A program made the translations under genes and the position numbers. The notes beneath the pieces are model-generated. The model made no database searches and was not told where the DNA came from. It saw only the letters and a list, made by a program, of their open reading frames with translations. A stretch of DNA of 64,000 nucleotides from JAWWPG01 sp033850885 (lineage in GTDB: Bacteria > Actinomycetota > Actinomycetes > Propionibacteriales > Nocardioidaceae): NCBI GenBank assembly GCA_033850885.1, contig JAWWPG010000064.1:62001-126000 (forward strand), read 5' to 3'. This document shows positions 16,865 to 25,237 of the stretch, piece by piece; the stretch's first letter is position 1, and each line of letters begins with the position of its first letter.

Positions 16865-17791
16865 CTACTCGAGCGGTGTCGTCACCAAGCCCTGCCCTCG
16901 CGGCGCACTGACCACCACGGCGAGTCCGGCGCAGACGAGGGCGAGCCCGCCGTACACGGCGAGGGGCGGCGCCTGGCCGAGCAGCACCGCCGCCAGCAGC
17001 GCGGCCCCGGGCACCTCCAGCAGCAGCGTCATCGAGACCAGGGTGGGGCTCAAGGTCGCGAGCAGGTGGTTGAACACCGAGTGACCGAGGAGCTGGGCGG
17101 CGACGGTGACCGCCAGGATCAGCAGCCATCCCTTGAGCGGGAAGCCGGTGATCTGGACGCCACCCAGCAGGCTGGCCACCAGTAGCGTGACCGCGCTCGT
17201 CGTGTAGCAGATGAGCGTGTACGTCGAGGTGCTGGCCGTCTGCCGTACCCGTCCACCCACGATCGTGTAGACAGCGGCGAAGGCTCCGCCTGCGAACGCG
17301 AGGCCGTCGCCGGCCAGCGCGCGGGTCGAGACCGTCAGATCGACGCCCGAGACGACAAGGACGCCGCTGAGCGCAAGCCCCAGCCCCAGCCAGACCCGGT
17401 TCCCGGCGGGCCTGCCGGCCAGCCTCGACAGCACGACGACCCACGCCACCTGGAGGGAGACCAGGGAGGTGGCCGATGCCACGGAGGTGAGCTTCAGGGA
17501 GGCGGTCCACATGGCGAAGTGCACGGCGAGCATCACCCCCGCGAAGCAGCTGCGGACCAGCTCGCGGCGCGGCAGCGACCCGAGCTCCCGCCGATACCGG
17601 GTCAGCCCGCGAGGGGCGATGACGACAGCGCCGAGCCCGCTCCGCCACAGCGACATCGCCAGCGCCGGGACCGAGGTGGCCGCCGCCATCAGCGGTCCTG
17701 ATAGCGAGACACCGATGACGCCGAGGGCGAGCAGGGACATGTTCTCGCCGCTCAGCCTCGGAGCCTCTGCACCTGAGTCGACATCGCGCAC
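16865..17791 (-). CDS. EamA-family (DMT superfamily) transporter
   Basis: A 308-residue protein with about ten hydrophobic segments arranged as two EamA repeats, typical of 10-TM drug/metabolite transporters. Repeat 1 includes SLLALGVIGVSLSGPLM and AVHFAMWTASLKLTSVASA (the conserved S-x-A-x-x-x-x end of an EamA helix); repeat 2 includes GDGLAFAGGAFAAVYTI and LLLEVPGAALLAAVLLGQAP. It exports small metabolites in related systems; the substrate is unknown. The GTG start at 17791 gives a polar N-terminus; an ATG 17 codons later is an alternative. It lies alone on the minus strand, convergent with the kinase gene across the repeat-rich gap. Confidence 0.85.
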   Translation of the reverse strand: MRDVDSGAEAPRLSGENMSLLALGVIGVSLSGPLMAAATSVPALAMSLWRSGLGAVVIAPRGLTRYRRELGSLPRRELVRSCFAGVMLAVHFAMWTASLKLTSVASATSLVSLQVAWVVVLSRLAGRPAGNRVWLGLGLALSGVLVVSGVDLTVSTRALAGDGLAFAGGAFAAVYTIVGGRVRQTASTSTYTLICYTTSAVTLLVASLLGGVQITGFPLKGWLLILAVTVAAQLLGHSVFNHLLATLSPTLVSMTLLLEVPGAALLAAVLLGQAPPLAVYGGLALVCAGLAVVVSAPRGQGLVTTPLE

Positions 17792-17838
17792 CGCCCTATC
17801 CTCGCCGCAGTCCGCTGTGGTGTGGCACGCTGCACCAC

Positions 17839-18366
17839 GTGGCGGAAGACGAGACCGCGCAGCGCAGCATGCTCGACGAGGCGCTGAAGAAGGGTGCGCT
17901 GGTCTGGCTGCAAGTGGGCTCCGAACGTGGCCATGCTCGCTGGTACGCCTGGGCGGACGCCGGTATCTACGTCCTCACCGGTACCGGTGAGCAGCCGGAC
18001 CCCGGGCTGGCGGCGGGTCAGGCGGTCCGGGTCGTCGTCCGGAGCAAGGACAACCGGCACCGCATCATCGCCTTCGATGCCGACGTGTCACGCCTGACAG
18101 CTGCTGACCCTGACTGGGATCCGGCGACCGCCGAGCTGGTCAGGCAGAGGCTCAACCTCACGAACGCCGAGGCAGCACCGCAGCGCTGGGCCGGGCCGGG
18201 ATACGCCCTCTACCGCCTCACTCCCCGGCTGCCGTTGGCAGAGACGCCCGACGCGGCTCCGGATGGCGGTCGACGCGAGCAACCGGTCCCGAGCAGCGCG
18301 ACGACCGTCGACAGGGTCCCCTGGGTGCTCCACCGCCGGGGAGGGTCAGGCCGCCGACTCTCCTGA
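17839..18366 (+). CDS. Conserved hypothetical protein
   Basis: A 175-residue soluble protein starting at GTG, 47 bases from the divergent EamA gene. I do not recognise it with certainty. The first 110 residues look folded: a helix (SMLDEALKKGALVWLQ), strands with ARWYAWADAGIYVLTGTGEQ, VRVVVRSKDNRHRIIAFDADV and then a helix DPATAELVRQRLNL; this pattern suggests a small split-barrel (flavin-reductase/PPOX-like) fold, but no cofactor motif is visible. The C-terminal 50 residues are Pro/Arg-rich and probably disordered. No signal peptide. Convergent with the phzF-like gene. Confidence 0.6.
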   Translation: MAEDETAQRSMLDEALKKGALVWLQVGSERGHARWYAWADAGIYVLTGTGEQPDPGLAAGQAVRVVVRSKDNRHRIIAFDADVSRLTAADPDWDPATAELVRQRLNLTNAEAAPQRWAGPGYALYRLTPRLPLAETPDAAPDGGRREQPVPSSATTVDRVPWVLHRRGGSGRRLS

Positions 18367-18404
18367 CACGCGACCTTCCAGCTGCGACGCGCGTACTCAT
18401 CAGG

Positions 18405-19376
18405 TCAGGCCGTCCGGTCAGCAGCCGGGTCGGGCACGGCGATCTTCCCCTCGGCGATCGCCACCACCCGCCCGGCCACCCAGCACATGCTCGCCACCCC
18501 GCCGGAGGCCTCGACGCGGCCGGAGAGGTACGACGGTCTGCCGAGCTCAACCCCCTGCTCGATCTCGTAGCGGGTGACCCCATCGGGAGCCGCCCGCCCG
18601 GTCGCGACGAGCGCGACGCCGAGCCCCACCGCGGCGGACCCGGTAGCCGGGTCCTCCGGGACGGTAGGCCCCGGCACGAACACCCGGGACCGCACCGACA
18701 ACCCGGCCTCGGACCCCGGATCACGTGCCGGCTCGGTAGCCGACACGGCATGGACGTTGAGGCCGATCAGCTGGTCGCGCGGCGCGAAGCCGCCGAGGTC
18801 GACGTCACTCATCTCGGCCAGCCGCACCTTGGCGCGCCCGATGGCCGCCGGCGACACGGGCAGATGGACGAAGGACAACCCGCATCCGGCGACGACGGCG
18901 TCGCCGACGACGTCGTCCGCCGCCAGCTCCACCGACGTCGCGCACCCGACGGTCGCCGCCTCAGAAAGAGGCGCCGAGAGGTCACGGGGCTGCGCCCTCA
19001 GCTCGAGCGGCTCGTCCTCGCGGGCGGGGACCTGTAACCCCACCAGGCCCGCGCCGCAGGCCTGGCTTCGCGCGCCCGGCTCGAGGAGCCCGCGGTTGAC
19101 GAGCACCCACGCCGTACCCAGGGTCGGATGACCGGCGAACGCGATCTCCTGTCTCGCCGTGAATATCCGCACCCGGTAGTCGGCTCCCGACGCCACGTCC
19201 TCCGCCGTCAGCGCGACCGGGAACGTCGTCTCGGAGAGCTGGAACTCGGCTGCGATCGCCTGCATCTGGTACGTCGACAAGCCGTCGGCGCCCAGCACGA
19301 CCGCGAGCTGGTTGCCGGCGAAGGGACGCCTCGTGAAGACATCGACGAGGACGTAGGACAGCGACGAGTTGGCCAT
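18405..19376 (-). CDS. PhzF-family isomerase/epimerase
   Basis: A 323-residue protein with the two-domain diaminopimelate-epimerase fold. The N-terminus YVLVDVFTRRPFAGNQLAVV is diagnostic, and QLSETTF contains the catalytic Glu of PhzF-type isomerases. FAGHPTLGTAWVL and PEDPATGSAA are the other family signatures. It likely isomerises or cyclises a small metabolite; true phenazine synthesis is not suggested because no other phz genes are present. The ATG at 19376 is chosen because the family motif starts seven residues later; a reading frame stays open far upstream only as a shadow of the neighbouring gene. Confidence 0.88.
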   Translation of the reverse strand: MANSSLSYVLVDVFTRRPFAGNQLAVVLGADGLSTYQMQAIAAEFQLSETTFPVALTAEDVASGADYRVRIFTARQEIAFAGHPTLGTAWVLVNRGLLEPGARSQACGAGLVGLQVPAREDEPLELRAQPRDLSAPLSEAATVGCATSVELAADDVVGDAVVAGCGLSFVHLPVSPAAIGRAKVRLAEMSDVDLGGFAPRDQLIGLNVHAVSATEPARDPGSEAGLSVRSRVFVPGPTVPEDPATGSAAVGLGVALVATGRAAPDGVTRYEIEQGVELGRPSYLSGRVEASGGVASMCWVAGRVVAIAEGKIAVPDPAADRTA

Positions 19377-19451
19377 GGACGAACAGTAGCCACGGCGCCG
19401 GCGGAGCGTGAGAGGACGCCGCTGCCGTCCCCTCCCCGGTAACCTCAGATC

Positions 19452-20717
19452 GTGAGCGCAGCACAGACCCGGGTCTACGTGGCCAGACTGGCGGGCCTGC
19501 AGGTCTTCGACCCGAACGGTGACCAGGTGGGTCGGGTGCGCGACGTCGTCGCCGCGATCCGCGTCGACAACCGCCCCCCACGCGTCCTGGGTCTGGTCGT
19601 CGAGGTGCTGGGGCGGCGGCGGATCTTCTTGCCGATGACCCGCGTGACCAGCCTCGACTCCGGGCAGGTGATCACGACCGGCCTGGTCAACATGCGCCGA
19701 TTCGAGCAGCGCAGCACCGAGACGCTGGTGCTGGGAGAGCTGCTCGACCGCACGGTGACGATCGTCGAGACGGGGGAGTCGGCGACGATCTACGACATCG
19801 CGATGGAGCAGATGCGGACGCGCGAGTGGCAGCTCACCCGGGTCGCCGTGCAGCTCGGCTCGAAGCGCTTCGGCCGGAAGGGCCACACCCAGATCCTCGA
19901 GTGGTCGGAGGTGAGCGGTCTGACGGGGAGCGAGGTCGGTCAGGGAGCCACTCACCTGCTTGCCGCGCTCGACACGATGCGTGCGGCGGACCTCGCCGGC
20001 ATCATCCACGACCTGTCGTCCAAGCGCAGGGGCGAGATCGCGGCGGCGCTCGACGACGAGCGGCTGGCCGACGTCCTCGAGGAGCTCCCGGAGGACGACC
20101 AGGTGGAGATCCTCGGGCAGCTGGCGAGGGAGCGTGCCGCCGACGTCCTCGAGGAGATGTCTCCCGACGATGCCGCCGACCTGATCGCCGAGCTGCCGCC
20201 CGAGACCGCCGAACAGCTGCTCGCGATGATGCAGCCCGACGAGGCCGACGACGTACGCCAGCTGTTGAAGTACGAGGAGAGCACCGCCGGCGGGATGATG
20301 ACGACCGACCCAGTGATCCTGCCACCGGACGCCACCGTCGCCGAGGCGCTGGCCCAGATCCGAAACGCGGAGCTCAGCCCGTCCCTCGCGGCGATGGTCT
20401 ACGTGTGCAGGCCGCCGCTGGAGACACCCACCGGCAGGTTCCTCGGCGCGGGGCACTTCCAGCGACTGCTGCGGGAGCCGCCGTCGACACTCGTCTCCGG
20501 TGTGATCGACAACGACATCGAGCCGCTGCGCGCCGAGGCGCCCCTCGACGAGGTCACCCGCCTGATGGCCCACTACAACCTCGTGGCCAGCCCGGTCGTC
20601 GACGACGACGGGCACCTGCTCGGCGTGGTCTCGGTCGACGACGTCCTCGACCACATGCTTCCGGAGGACTGGCGCGACCGCGACGTCGCCACCACGGCGG
20701 TCAACGATGGCGCGTGA
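19452..20717 (+). CDS. PRC-barrel/MgtE N-terminal/CBS-domain protein without channel domain
   Basis: A 421-residue soluble protein. Residues about 1-160 hold two PRC-barrel-like units (VFDPNGDQVGRVRDVV; DRTVTIVETGESATIYDI). Residues about 175-280 form an MgtE N-terminal superhelix (ADVLEELPEDDQVEILGQL; ADLIAELPPETAEQLL; YEESTAGGMMTTD). The rest is a CBS pair (DATVAEALAQIRN; ASPVVDDDGHLLGVVSVDDVLD). The five-helix MgtE transport domain is absent, so it is not itself a Mg2+ channel; it may sense Mg2+ or nucleotides. Starts at GTG and overlaps the DUF1003 gene by 11 bases. This gene pair upstream of mrp also occurs in other actinobacteria as I recall. Confidence 0.85.
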   Translation: MSAAQTRVYVARLAGLQVFDPNGDQVGRVRDVVAAIRVDNRPPRVLGLVVEVLGRRRIFLPMTRVTSLDSGQVITTGLVNMRRFEQRSTETLVLGELLDRTVTIVETGESATIYDIAMEQMRTREWQLTRVAVQLGSKRFGRKGHTQILEWSEVSGLTGSEVGQGATHLLAALDTMRAADLAGIIHDLSSKRRGEIAAALDDERLADVLEELPEDDQVEILGQLARERAADVLEEMSPDDAADLIAELPPETAEQLLAMMQPDEADDVRQLLKYEESTAGGMMTTDPVILPPDATVAEALAQIRNAELSPSLAAMVYVCRPPLETPTGRFLGAGHFQRLLREPPSTLVSGVIDNDIEPLRAEAPLDEVTRLMAHYNLVASPVVDDDGHLLGVVSVDDVLDHMLPEDWRDRDVATTAVNDGA

Positions 20718-21276
20718 CGAGACCCACGACGACGACCGCCGCGAGCCGCAGAGGCCTGCGCGCAGGCGGGTGACCCGGCTGGACGTACCCCGGGAGACCC
20801 GCCGGGTCGTCGTACCCCGCCCCAGCTACGACCCGGACATGTTCGGGAGGTTCGCGGAGACCTTCGCACGCTTCCTCGGTACCGCGAGGTTCCTGATCTA
20901 CATGACGGCGTTCGTTGTCGTCTGGATCACCCTCAACGTCGTCGGGATCTACGGTCTCAAGTGGGACGCATACCCGTTCATCCTGCTCAACCTGTTCTTC
21001 TCGACCCAGGCGTCGTACGCCGCCCCGCTGATCCTGCTTGCCCAGAACAGGCAGGAGTCACGCGACCGGGTCATCGCCGAGCGGGACCGAGAGGCCAACG
21101 CGAGGGCGCTGGCCGACATGGAGTTCCTCGCCCGCGAGGTGGCCTCGCTGAGGATGTCCATCGGTGAGGTCGCGACCCGCGACTTCCTGAGGTCCGAGCT
21201 TCGCGGCCTGATGGTCGACATCGACGAGAAGACGGCGAACCGGGACCCGGACGAGCACGGCCTGGCGAGCACGTAG
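20707..21276 (+). CDS. DUF1003 membrane protein
   Basis: A 189-residue protein. A charged, Arg-rich N-terminal tail (about 55 residues) is followed by ARFLGTARFLIYMTAFVVVWITLNVV (first membrane segment) and YPFILLNLFFSTQASYAAPLILLAQNRQ (second), the latter being the DUF1003 signature, then a Glu/Arg/Ala-rich helical tail likely to be coiled coil. Function unknown; the family is often found next to MgtE-N/CBS proteins, as here, hinting at a shared role in membrane ion homeostasis. Starts inside the preceding gene. Confidence 0.88.
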   Translation: MARDETHDDDRREPQRPARRRVTRLDVPRETRRVVVPRPSYDPDMFGRFAETFARFLGTARFLIYMTAFVVVWITLNVVGIYGLKWDAYPFILLNLFFSTQASYAAPLILLAQNRQESRDRVIAERDREANARALADMEFLAREVASLRMSIGEVATRDFLRSELRGLMVDIDEKTANRDPDEHGLAST

Positions 21277-21381
21277 TCTCGGAGGTCACCGCGCGAAGCT
21301 CGGGATCTGCCTGGCATGCCAGGCCAAGCCCAGGGTCGGGCGCGACCTCGGGGTCCCTGCAACACCGCGTAGCCTGGTGCC

Positions 21382-22530
21382 ATGACCTCGTCGTTGCTGG
21401 AGCCGATCCAGGCTGCCCTCGCAACCGTCAACGACCCCGAGATCCACCGGCCGATCACCGAGCTCGGCATGGTCAAGGACGTCGACATCGCGGGCGACGG
21501 CAGCGTATCGGTCACCGTGCTGCTGACGGTGGCCGGCTGCCCGATGAAGGAGACCCTCACCCGCGAGGTCACCGCCGCCGTGAGCCGGGTCGGGGGGGTC
21601 ACCGGTGTCAGGGTGATCCTCGACGTGATGTCGACGGAGCAGCGCCAGCAGCTGCAGTCCACGCTGCGCGGGGGCGCGCCGGCGAAGGAGATCCCGTTCG
21701 CCCGACCGGACTCGCTGACCCAGATCCTGGCCGTCGCCTCGGGCAAGGGCGGTGTCGGCAAGTCGTCGGTCACCGTCAACCTGGCGATGGCGATGGTACG
21801 CAGCGGACGCAAGGTCGGCATTCTCGACGCCGACATCTACGGCCACTCGGTCCCGGCGATGCTCGGGGTCGCGGACGAGAGACCGACCCAGGTCGAAGAG
21901 ATGATCATGCCCGTCCCGGTCCTGGGCCTCTCGGTGATCAGCATCGGCATGCTCAAGCCGCGCCGCGAGCAGGTCGTCGCCTGGCGCGGACCGATGCTCG
22001 ACCGGGCGCTCGTCCAGATGCTCACAGATGTCTACTGGGGGGACCTCGACGTCCTGCTCCTCGACCTGCCTCCGGGAACGGGTGACATGGCGATCTCCGT
22101 CGGCCAGCACCTGCCGAACGCGGAGGTGCTGGTCGTGACGACGCCCCAGGCGGCAGCCGCGGAGGTCGCGGAGCGCGCCGGCACGATGGCCTCGATGATG
22201 AACCAGCGCGTCTGCGGCGTCATCGAGAACATGAGCTACCTGCCGTGCCCGCACTGCGGCCCGACTCATCGGCTCGAGGTCTTCGGTCACGGGGGTGGCG
22301 ACACCGTGGCGGCGACCCTGACGGCTCGGTTCGGGTACGACGTGCCGGTGCTGGGCAGGATCCCGATCGACATCCAGCTGCGTGAGGGTGGCGACGAGGG
22401 ACGCCCGATCGTGCTGAGCCAGCCGGACACGCCGGCTGCGGTGGCATTGACGGAGGTCGCGATGACCCTCAACGCCAGGGGACGAGGACTGGCCGGGCGG
22501 CAGCTCGGCCTCACCCCAGCGAGCCGATAG
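21382..22530 (+). CDS. mrp: Mrp/NBP35-family ATP-binding Fe-S carrier
   Basis: A 382-residue P-loop protein. Residues about 1-95 are a MIP18 (DUF59) domain (EPIQAALATVNDPEIHRPITELGMV). The deviant Walker A ASGKGGVGKSS is near residues 118-128. MSYLPCPHCG contains the CxxC that in Mrp/Nbp35 dimers binds a bridging 4Fe-4S cluster, and GDMAISVGQHLP and VTTPQAAAAEVAERAG are family-typical. It probably delivers Fe-S clusters to apoproteins. It is followed after 12 bases by tatB and preceded by a short gap containing a 14-base palindrome. Confidence 0.93.
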   Translation: MTSSLLEPIQAALATVNDPEIHRPITELGMVKDVDIAGDGSVSVTVLLTVAGCPMKETLTREVTAAVSRVGGVTGVRVILDVMSTEQRQQLQSTLRGGAPAKEIPFARPDSLTQILAVASGKGGVGKSSVTVNLAMAMVRSGRKVGILDADIYGHSVPAMLGVADERPTQVEEMIMPVPVLGLSVISIGMLKPRREQVVAWRGPMLDRALVQMLTDVYWGDLDVLLLDLPPGTGDMAISVGQHLPNAEVLVVTTPQAAAAEVAERAGTMASMMNQRVCGVIENMSYLPCPHCGPTHRLEVFGHGGGDTVAATLTARFGYDVPVLGRIPIDIQLREGGDEGRPIVLSQPDTPAAVALTEVAMTLNARGRGLAGRQLGLTPASR

Positions 22531-22542
22531 GCAGGTTGAGAC

Positions 22543-22866
22543 ATGTTCGACATCGGTCTTCCGGAGTTCATGGTGCTGGCCCTCGTCGCTGTCTTCGTCT
22601 TCGGCCCCGACCGGCTGCCGGAGGTGGCCAAGCAGGCGGCCAAGCTGCTGAAGTCGGCCCGCAAGACGCTTGCGGCAGCCAAGGCACAGGTCGCCGACGA
22701 GCTGGGACCGGAGTACGCCAACCTCGACCTGCGCGACCTCAACCCCCGCGCTCTCGTACAGAAGCACCTGCTCAGCGACTTCGACGACGACGCCCCACCC
22801 GCACGACCGGGGCACCGGCCCCTCGAGATGGGCGAAAGGGCCCCCTACGACCTGGAGGCCACCTGA
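22543..22866 (+). CDS. tatB: Sec-independent protein translocase TatB
   Basis: A 107-residue protein: MFDIGLPEFMVLALVAVFVFGPDRLPEVAKQ is written as one short N-terminal membrane helix, the FGP hinge and an amphipathic helix, the standard TatA/TatB architecture. The FDIG start and the longer charged C-terminal region point to TatB rather than TatA. It forms the twin-arginine receptor with TatC (not in this window). In M. tuberculosis tatB follows sigE-rseA-htrA; here it is on the opposite strand, convergent with rseA-sigE and directly after mrp. Confidence 0.9.
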   Translation: MFDIGLPEFMVLALVAVFVFGPDRLPEVAKQAAKLLKSARKTLAAAKAQVADELGPEYANLDLRDLNPRALVQKHLLSDFDDDAPPARPGHRPLEMGERAPYDLEAT

Positions 22867-22929
22867 TCGCTGGCCGAGCGCTTCGCGCCCTGGGCGGCCG
22901 CGGGTCGGGTCCCTGCGTCCGGACGCGGG

Positions 22930-24435
22930 TCAGGGGCTGACGGCAGACGCCATCCGGGAGAGCCCCTGCCCGATGCGGGTCGCCAGCCCCTCGGCGGCGG
23001 GCTGGACGGCTCCGTTGGGCAGCTCGGCGACCAGCCCACCCAGCATCTGCTGAGGGACATCCGTGACGACGGTGAAGACCGTTTCGCCCGACTGCCAGAC
23101 CACCGTCGTCGGCAGACCCGCTCGGATGTAGAGCTCGTTGCCTCGAACCTTCTGCACCCGGAATCCGGCCAGTGACCACCTGTCCAGCGAACCACGTTGC
23201 TCGAACACCGAGACCGAGGACAGCCCGTCGGTGTACTCCGCGTGCATGACGCCGCCGCCGGTGTCGAGCCGGTACAGCTCCTGGAGCCGGAAACCCGTTG
23301 CCAGCCGTTGCGGGCAGGTCCACCCCTTGTCGCCCAGGGCAGGCGCGATCGAGGTCGCGAGGGCCGTGTTCGGCGGCTCCTGCAGCTCGGGAGGGAGATG
23401 CTGCATGAACCCGTGGCGCATCACCCTGATCGAGGTGTAGCCGCTCCACCGGACCAGGCGCCCGTCGACGTACATGGTCCTCCTCAGCAGCAGGCCGGTT
23501 GCGTCGTCGACCCAGAACCTCGCGCTGACCACGCCGTCGCGGCTCGCCGAGATGACCGTGGTCCGGCGGCCGTCGACGGCGCGTGACCCGTCGATGGCGA
23601 GGTCGTACGCCGCAGCGAGCTGATCGACAGCCCCGCCCGCCAGCTCGTCCGCGGTCGCCGAATCCGCGACGAACGACTCGGACCGCAAGGCACCGGACGT
23701 GGACAGCACGTCGAAGGCGGTGCCCTGACCCGGGACGTGCTGAACATCCACCTGGAAGGAGTCGACGCCGGAGGAAGTGAAGGAACGGACGACGCGGGCC
23801 CCCATGAAACCGACGTGCCGGGAGGCGCGCACGGCGTGCCGGAGGAGAGCCACGGCGCCGCCCTGGTCGCCCAGGTCACCGCCCGCCGTTGCGGTCCGCG
23901 GGGCAGGCAGGTCGGCGGGCCCGCGAGGGGAAGGCTTCCACGCCCGCGCGTGTCTGGTGGACCCGAACCCGACCGGCAGCGCGGTGCCCGGCGTCGCGTC
24001 ACCCGCCAACCCGTCGACCGGCGGGTCTGACAGCGGTGCCTCCCCCGTGCTGTCGGCGAACTCCGCGGCGAACTCCTCAACGGGCGGACGCACGGTCTTC
24101 GCCTGGCTGGCATCGGGCGCCCCGACGACGTACGCCAGCGCGATCACGATCGCAGACATCGAGCCGACCCCGACGAAGACCCTGCGCAGGGATGAGCGCC
24201 GGCCGCCGCTGGCGATGGGCAGTGCGGCCGGCACGATCGACGCGACGACGTCGAGGAGGTCGGTGTCCACGTCGATGGGCGCGAGCCTGGTCAGCCGGCG
24301 CTTGACGTCGAACGTCTCGACGATCTCCCGACGGCACTGAGGGCAGCTTCGCGCGTGTGCGAGTGCGCGGGCGCGTGCGCCCGGACTGAGCTCACCATCG
24401 ATGAGCGCGGAAACCTTGTGGTGGAGATGGCTCAC
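22930..24435 (-). CDS. Anti-sigma factor with zinc-finger and RseB-like domain (RseA-RseB fusion)
   Basis: A 501-residue transmembrane protein. Residues 1-50 form a zf-HC2 anti-sigma domain with His-x3-Cys-x2-Cys (HARSCPQC) preceded by the first His in MSHLHHKVSALIDGELS. A single membrane helix lies near residues 88-108 (FVGVGSMSAIVIALAYVVGA). After a linker, the extracytoplasmic part (about 205-501) has the MucB/RseB fold (LRHAVRASRHVGFMG, VVRSFTSSG, LLLRRTMYVDGRLVRWSGYT). It should hold SigE inactive and sense envelope stress outside. ATG shares ATGA with the sigE stop. In E. coli RseA and RseB are separate proteins. Confidence 0.87.
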   Translation of the reverse strand: MSHLHHKVSALIDGELSPGARARALAHARSCPQCRREIVETFDVKRRLTRLAPIDVDTDLLDVVASIVPAALPIASGGRRSSLRRVFVGVGSMSAIVIALAYVVGAPDASQAKTVRPPVEEFAAEFADSTGEAPLSDPPVDGLAGDATPGTALPVGFGSTRHARAWKPSPRGPADLPAPRTATAGGDLGDQGGAVALLRHAVRASRHVGFMGARVVRSFTSSGVDSFQVDVQHVPGQGTAFDVLSTSGALRSESFVADSATADELAGGAVDQLAAAYDLAIDGSRAVDGRRTTVISASRDGVVSARFWVDDATGLLLRRTMYVDGRLVRWSGYTSIRVMRHGFMQHLPPELQEPPNTALATSIAPALGDKGWTCPQRLATGFRLQELYRLDTGGGVMHAEYTDGLSSVSVFEQRGSLDRWSLAGFRVQKVRGNELYIRAGLPTTVVWQSGETVFTVVTDVPQQMLGGLVAELPNGAVQPAAEGLATRIGQGLSRMASAVSP

Positions 24436-25064
24436 GACCGCCCGCCCGCGGGGCTCCGGTCCGGCGCACCCCCGTAGCGACTCCGGGTCGCTGTCGGTGC
24501 TCGGTGCTGGAGGGCCGTGCGCAACAGGGAGCGTCCTCTGTGGATCCGTGAGCGAACCGTGCCGATCTTGACGCCGAGGACATCGCTGATCTCCTCGTAC
24601 GACAACCCCTCGACGTCACACAGCACGACGGCAACCCGGAACTCGGGCTTCAGCTCGCGCAGCGCCACCTCGATGTCGTCGTCGAAGATCTGGTCGGCGA
24701 AGCTGAGGTCCGGGTCGGGCATCGAGCCGGCCAGCCGGTCATCGGAGTTCTCCGCGAGCGACTCGAAACGGATCCTGCGCCGCCGGCGTGCCTGGTCGAG
24801 GAAGAGGTTCGTCGTGATGCGATGCAGCCAGCCTTCGAACGTGCCCGGACGGAACGAGTCGAGTGAGCGGAACACCCGCACGAACACTTCCTGAGTGAGA
24901 TCCTCGGCCTCGTGGCGGTTGCCGGTGAGCCGGTACGCGAGCCGGAACACGCGCATCGAATGCTCGCGGACGATCGCGTCCCAGCTGGGAGGCTGCCAGG
25001 CGCCGTCAGTCGCTTGCTCCACGCCGGTCCCACCTCCTCGCAGCAGGGCAGTCGGCGCAGCCAT
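24432..25064 (-). CDS. sigE: RNA polymerase ECF sigma factor, SigE type
   Basis: A 210-residue sigma-70 ECF factor with sigma2 (FRLAYRLTGNRHEAEDLTQEVFVRVFRSL, region 2.1-2.2, then GWLHRITTNLFLDQARRRRR, region 2.4) and sigma4 (FRVAVVLCDVEGLSYEEISDVLGVKIGTVRSRIHRGRSLLR). Each is given here only by its first residues in family terms. The start at 25064 is the ATG nearest the conserved region; a GTG 12 codons later is an alternative. It overlaps the anti-sigma gene by four bases and is divergent from an O-methyltransferase, the arrangement of M. tuberculosis sigE/Rv1220c. A plausible self-recognised promoter lies about 106 bases upstream. Confidence 0.92.
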   Translation of the reverse strand: MAAPTALLRGGGTGVEQATDGAWQPPSWDAIVREHSMRVFRLAYRLTGNRHEAEDLTQEVFVRVFRSLDSFRPGTFEGWLHRITTNLFLDQARRRRRIRFESLAENSDDRLAGSMPDPDLSFADQIFDDDIEVALRELKPEFRVAVVLCDVEGLSYEEISDVLGVKIGTVRSRIHRGRSLLRTALQHRAPTATRSRYGGAPDRSPAGGRS

Positions 25065-25169
25065 GGACCCAGGGTCTCCTCGTTGGGAACAGCTTGGTGG
25101 CGCCTTGGGTGGTCCCCGCGTGTCACCAGAATACGTGACCCGCTGGTAGCCCGAGTCGCCATATCTTCC

Positions 25170-25196
25170 AACGCGGGCCTGGTCTACTTCGTTCCC
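25170..25196 (-). promoter_or_regulatory. Candidate ECF (SigE-type) promoter of sigE
   Basis: On the minus strand GGGAAC (plus 25191-25196) is separated by 17 bases from CGTT (plus 25170-25173), the spacing and boxes typical of ECF/SigE promoters (GGAAC...CGTT). It lies about 106 bases before the sigE start and points toward it, so would give autoregulation. Assigned by eye only. Confidence 0.45.
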
Positions 25197-25237
25197 TCGG
25201 GCGGCGATAGGCTCGTCGCGATCGGACCACCAGCCTC

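Noticed and set aside
18405..19376. Phenazine biosynthesis
   Set aside because: PhzF-fold proteins are common outside phenazine pathways and no other phz gene is present.
19377..20654. Upstream extension of the phzF-like frame to a 749-codon protein
   Set aside because: The extension is antisense to the MgtE-N/CBS gene and has no domain; the PhzF family starts seven residues after the ATG at 19376.
21310..21323. 14-base palindrome CCTGGCATGCCAGG before mrp as an operator
   Set aside because: A single short palindrome with no matching regulator and no second copy; chance is likely in GC-rich sequence.
21286..22815. Minus-strand frame of 509 codons opposite mrp and tatB
   Set aside because: Mrp and TatB are certain on the plus strand; the antisense translation has shadow composition.
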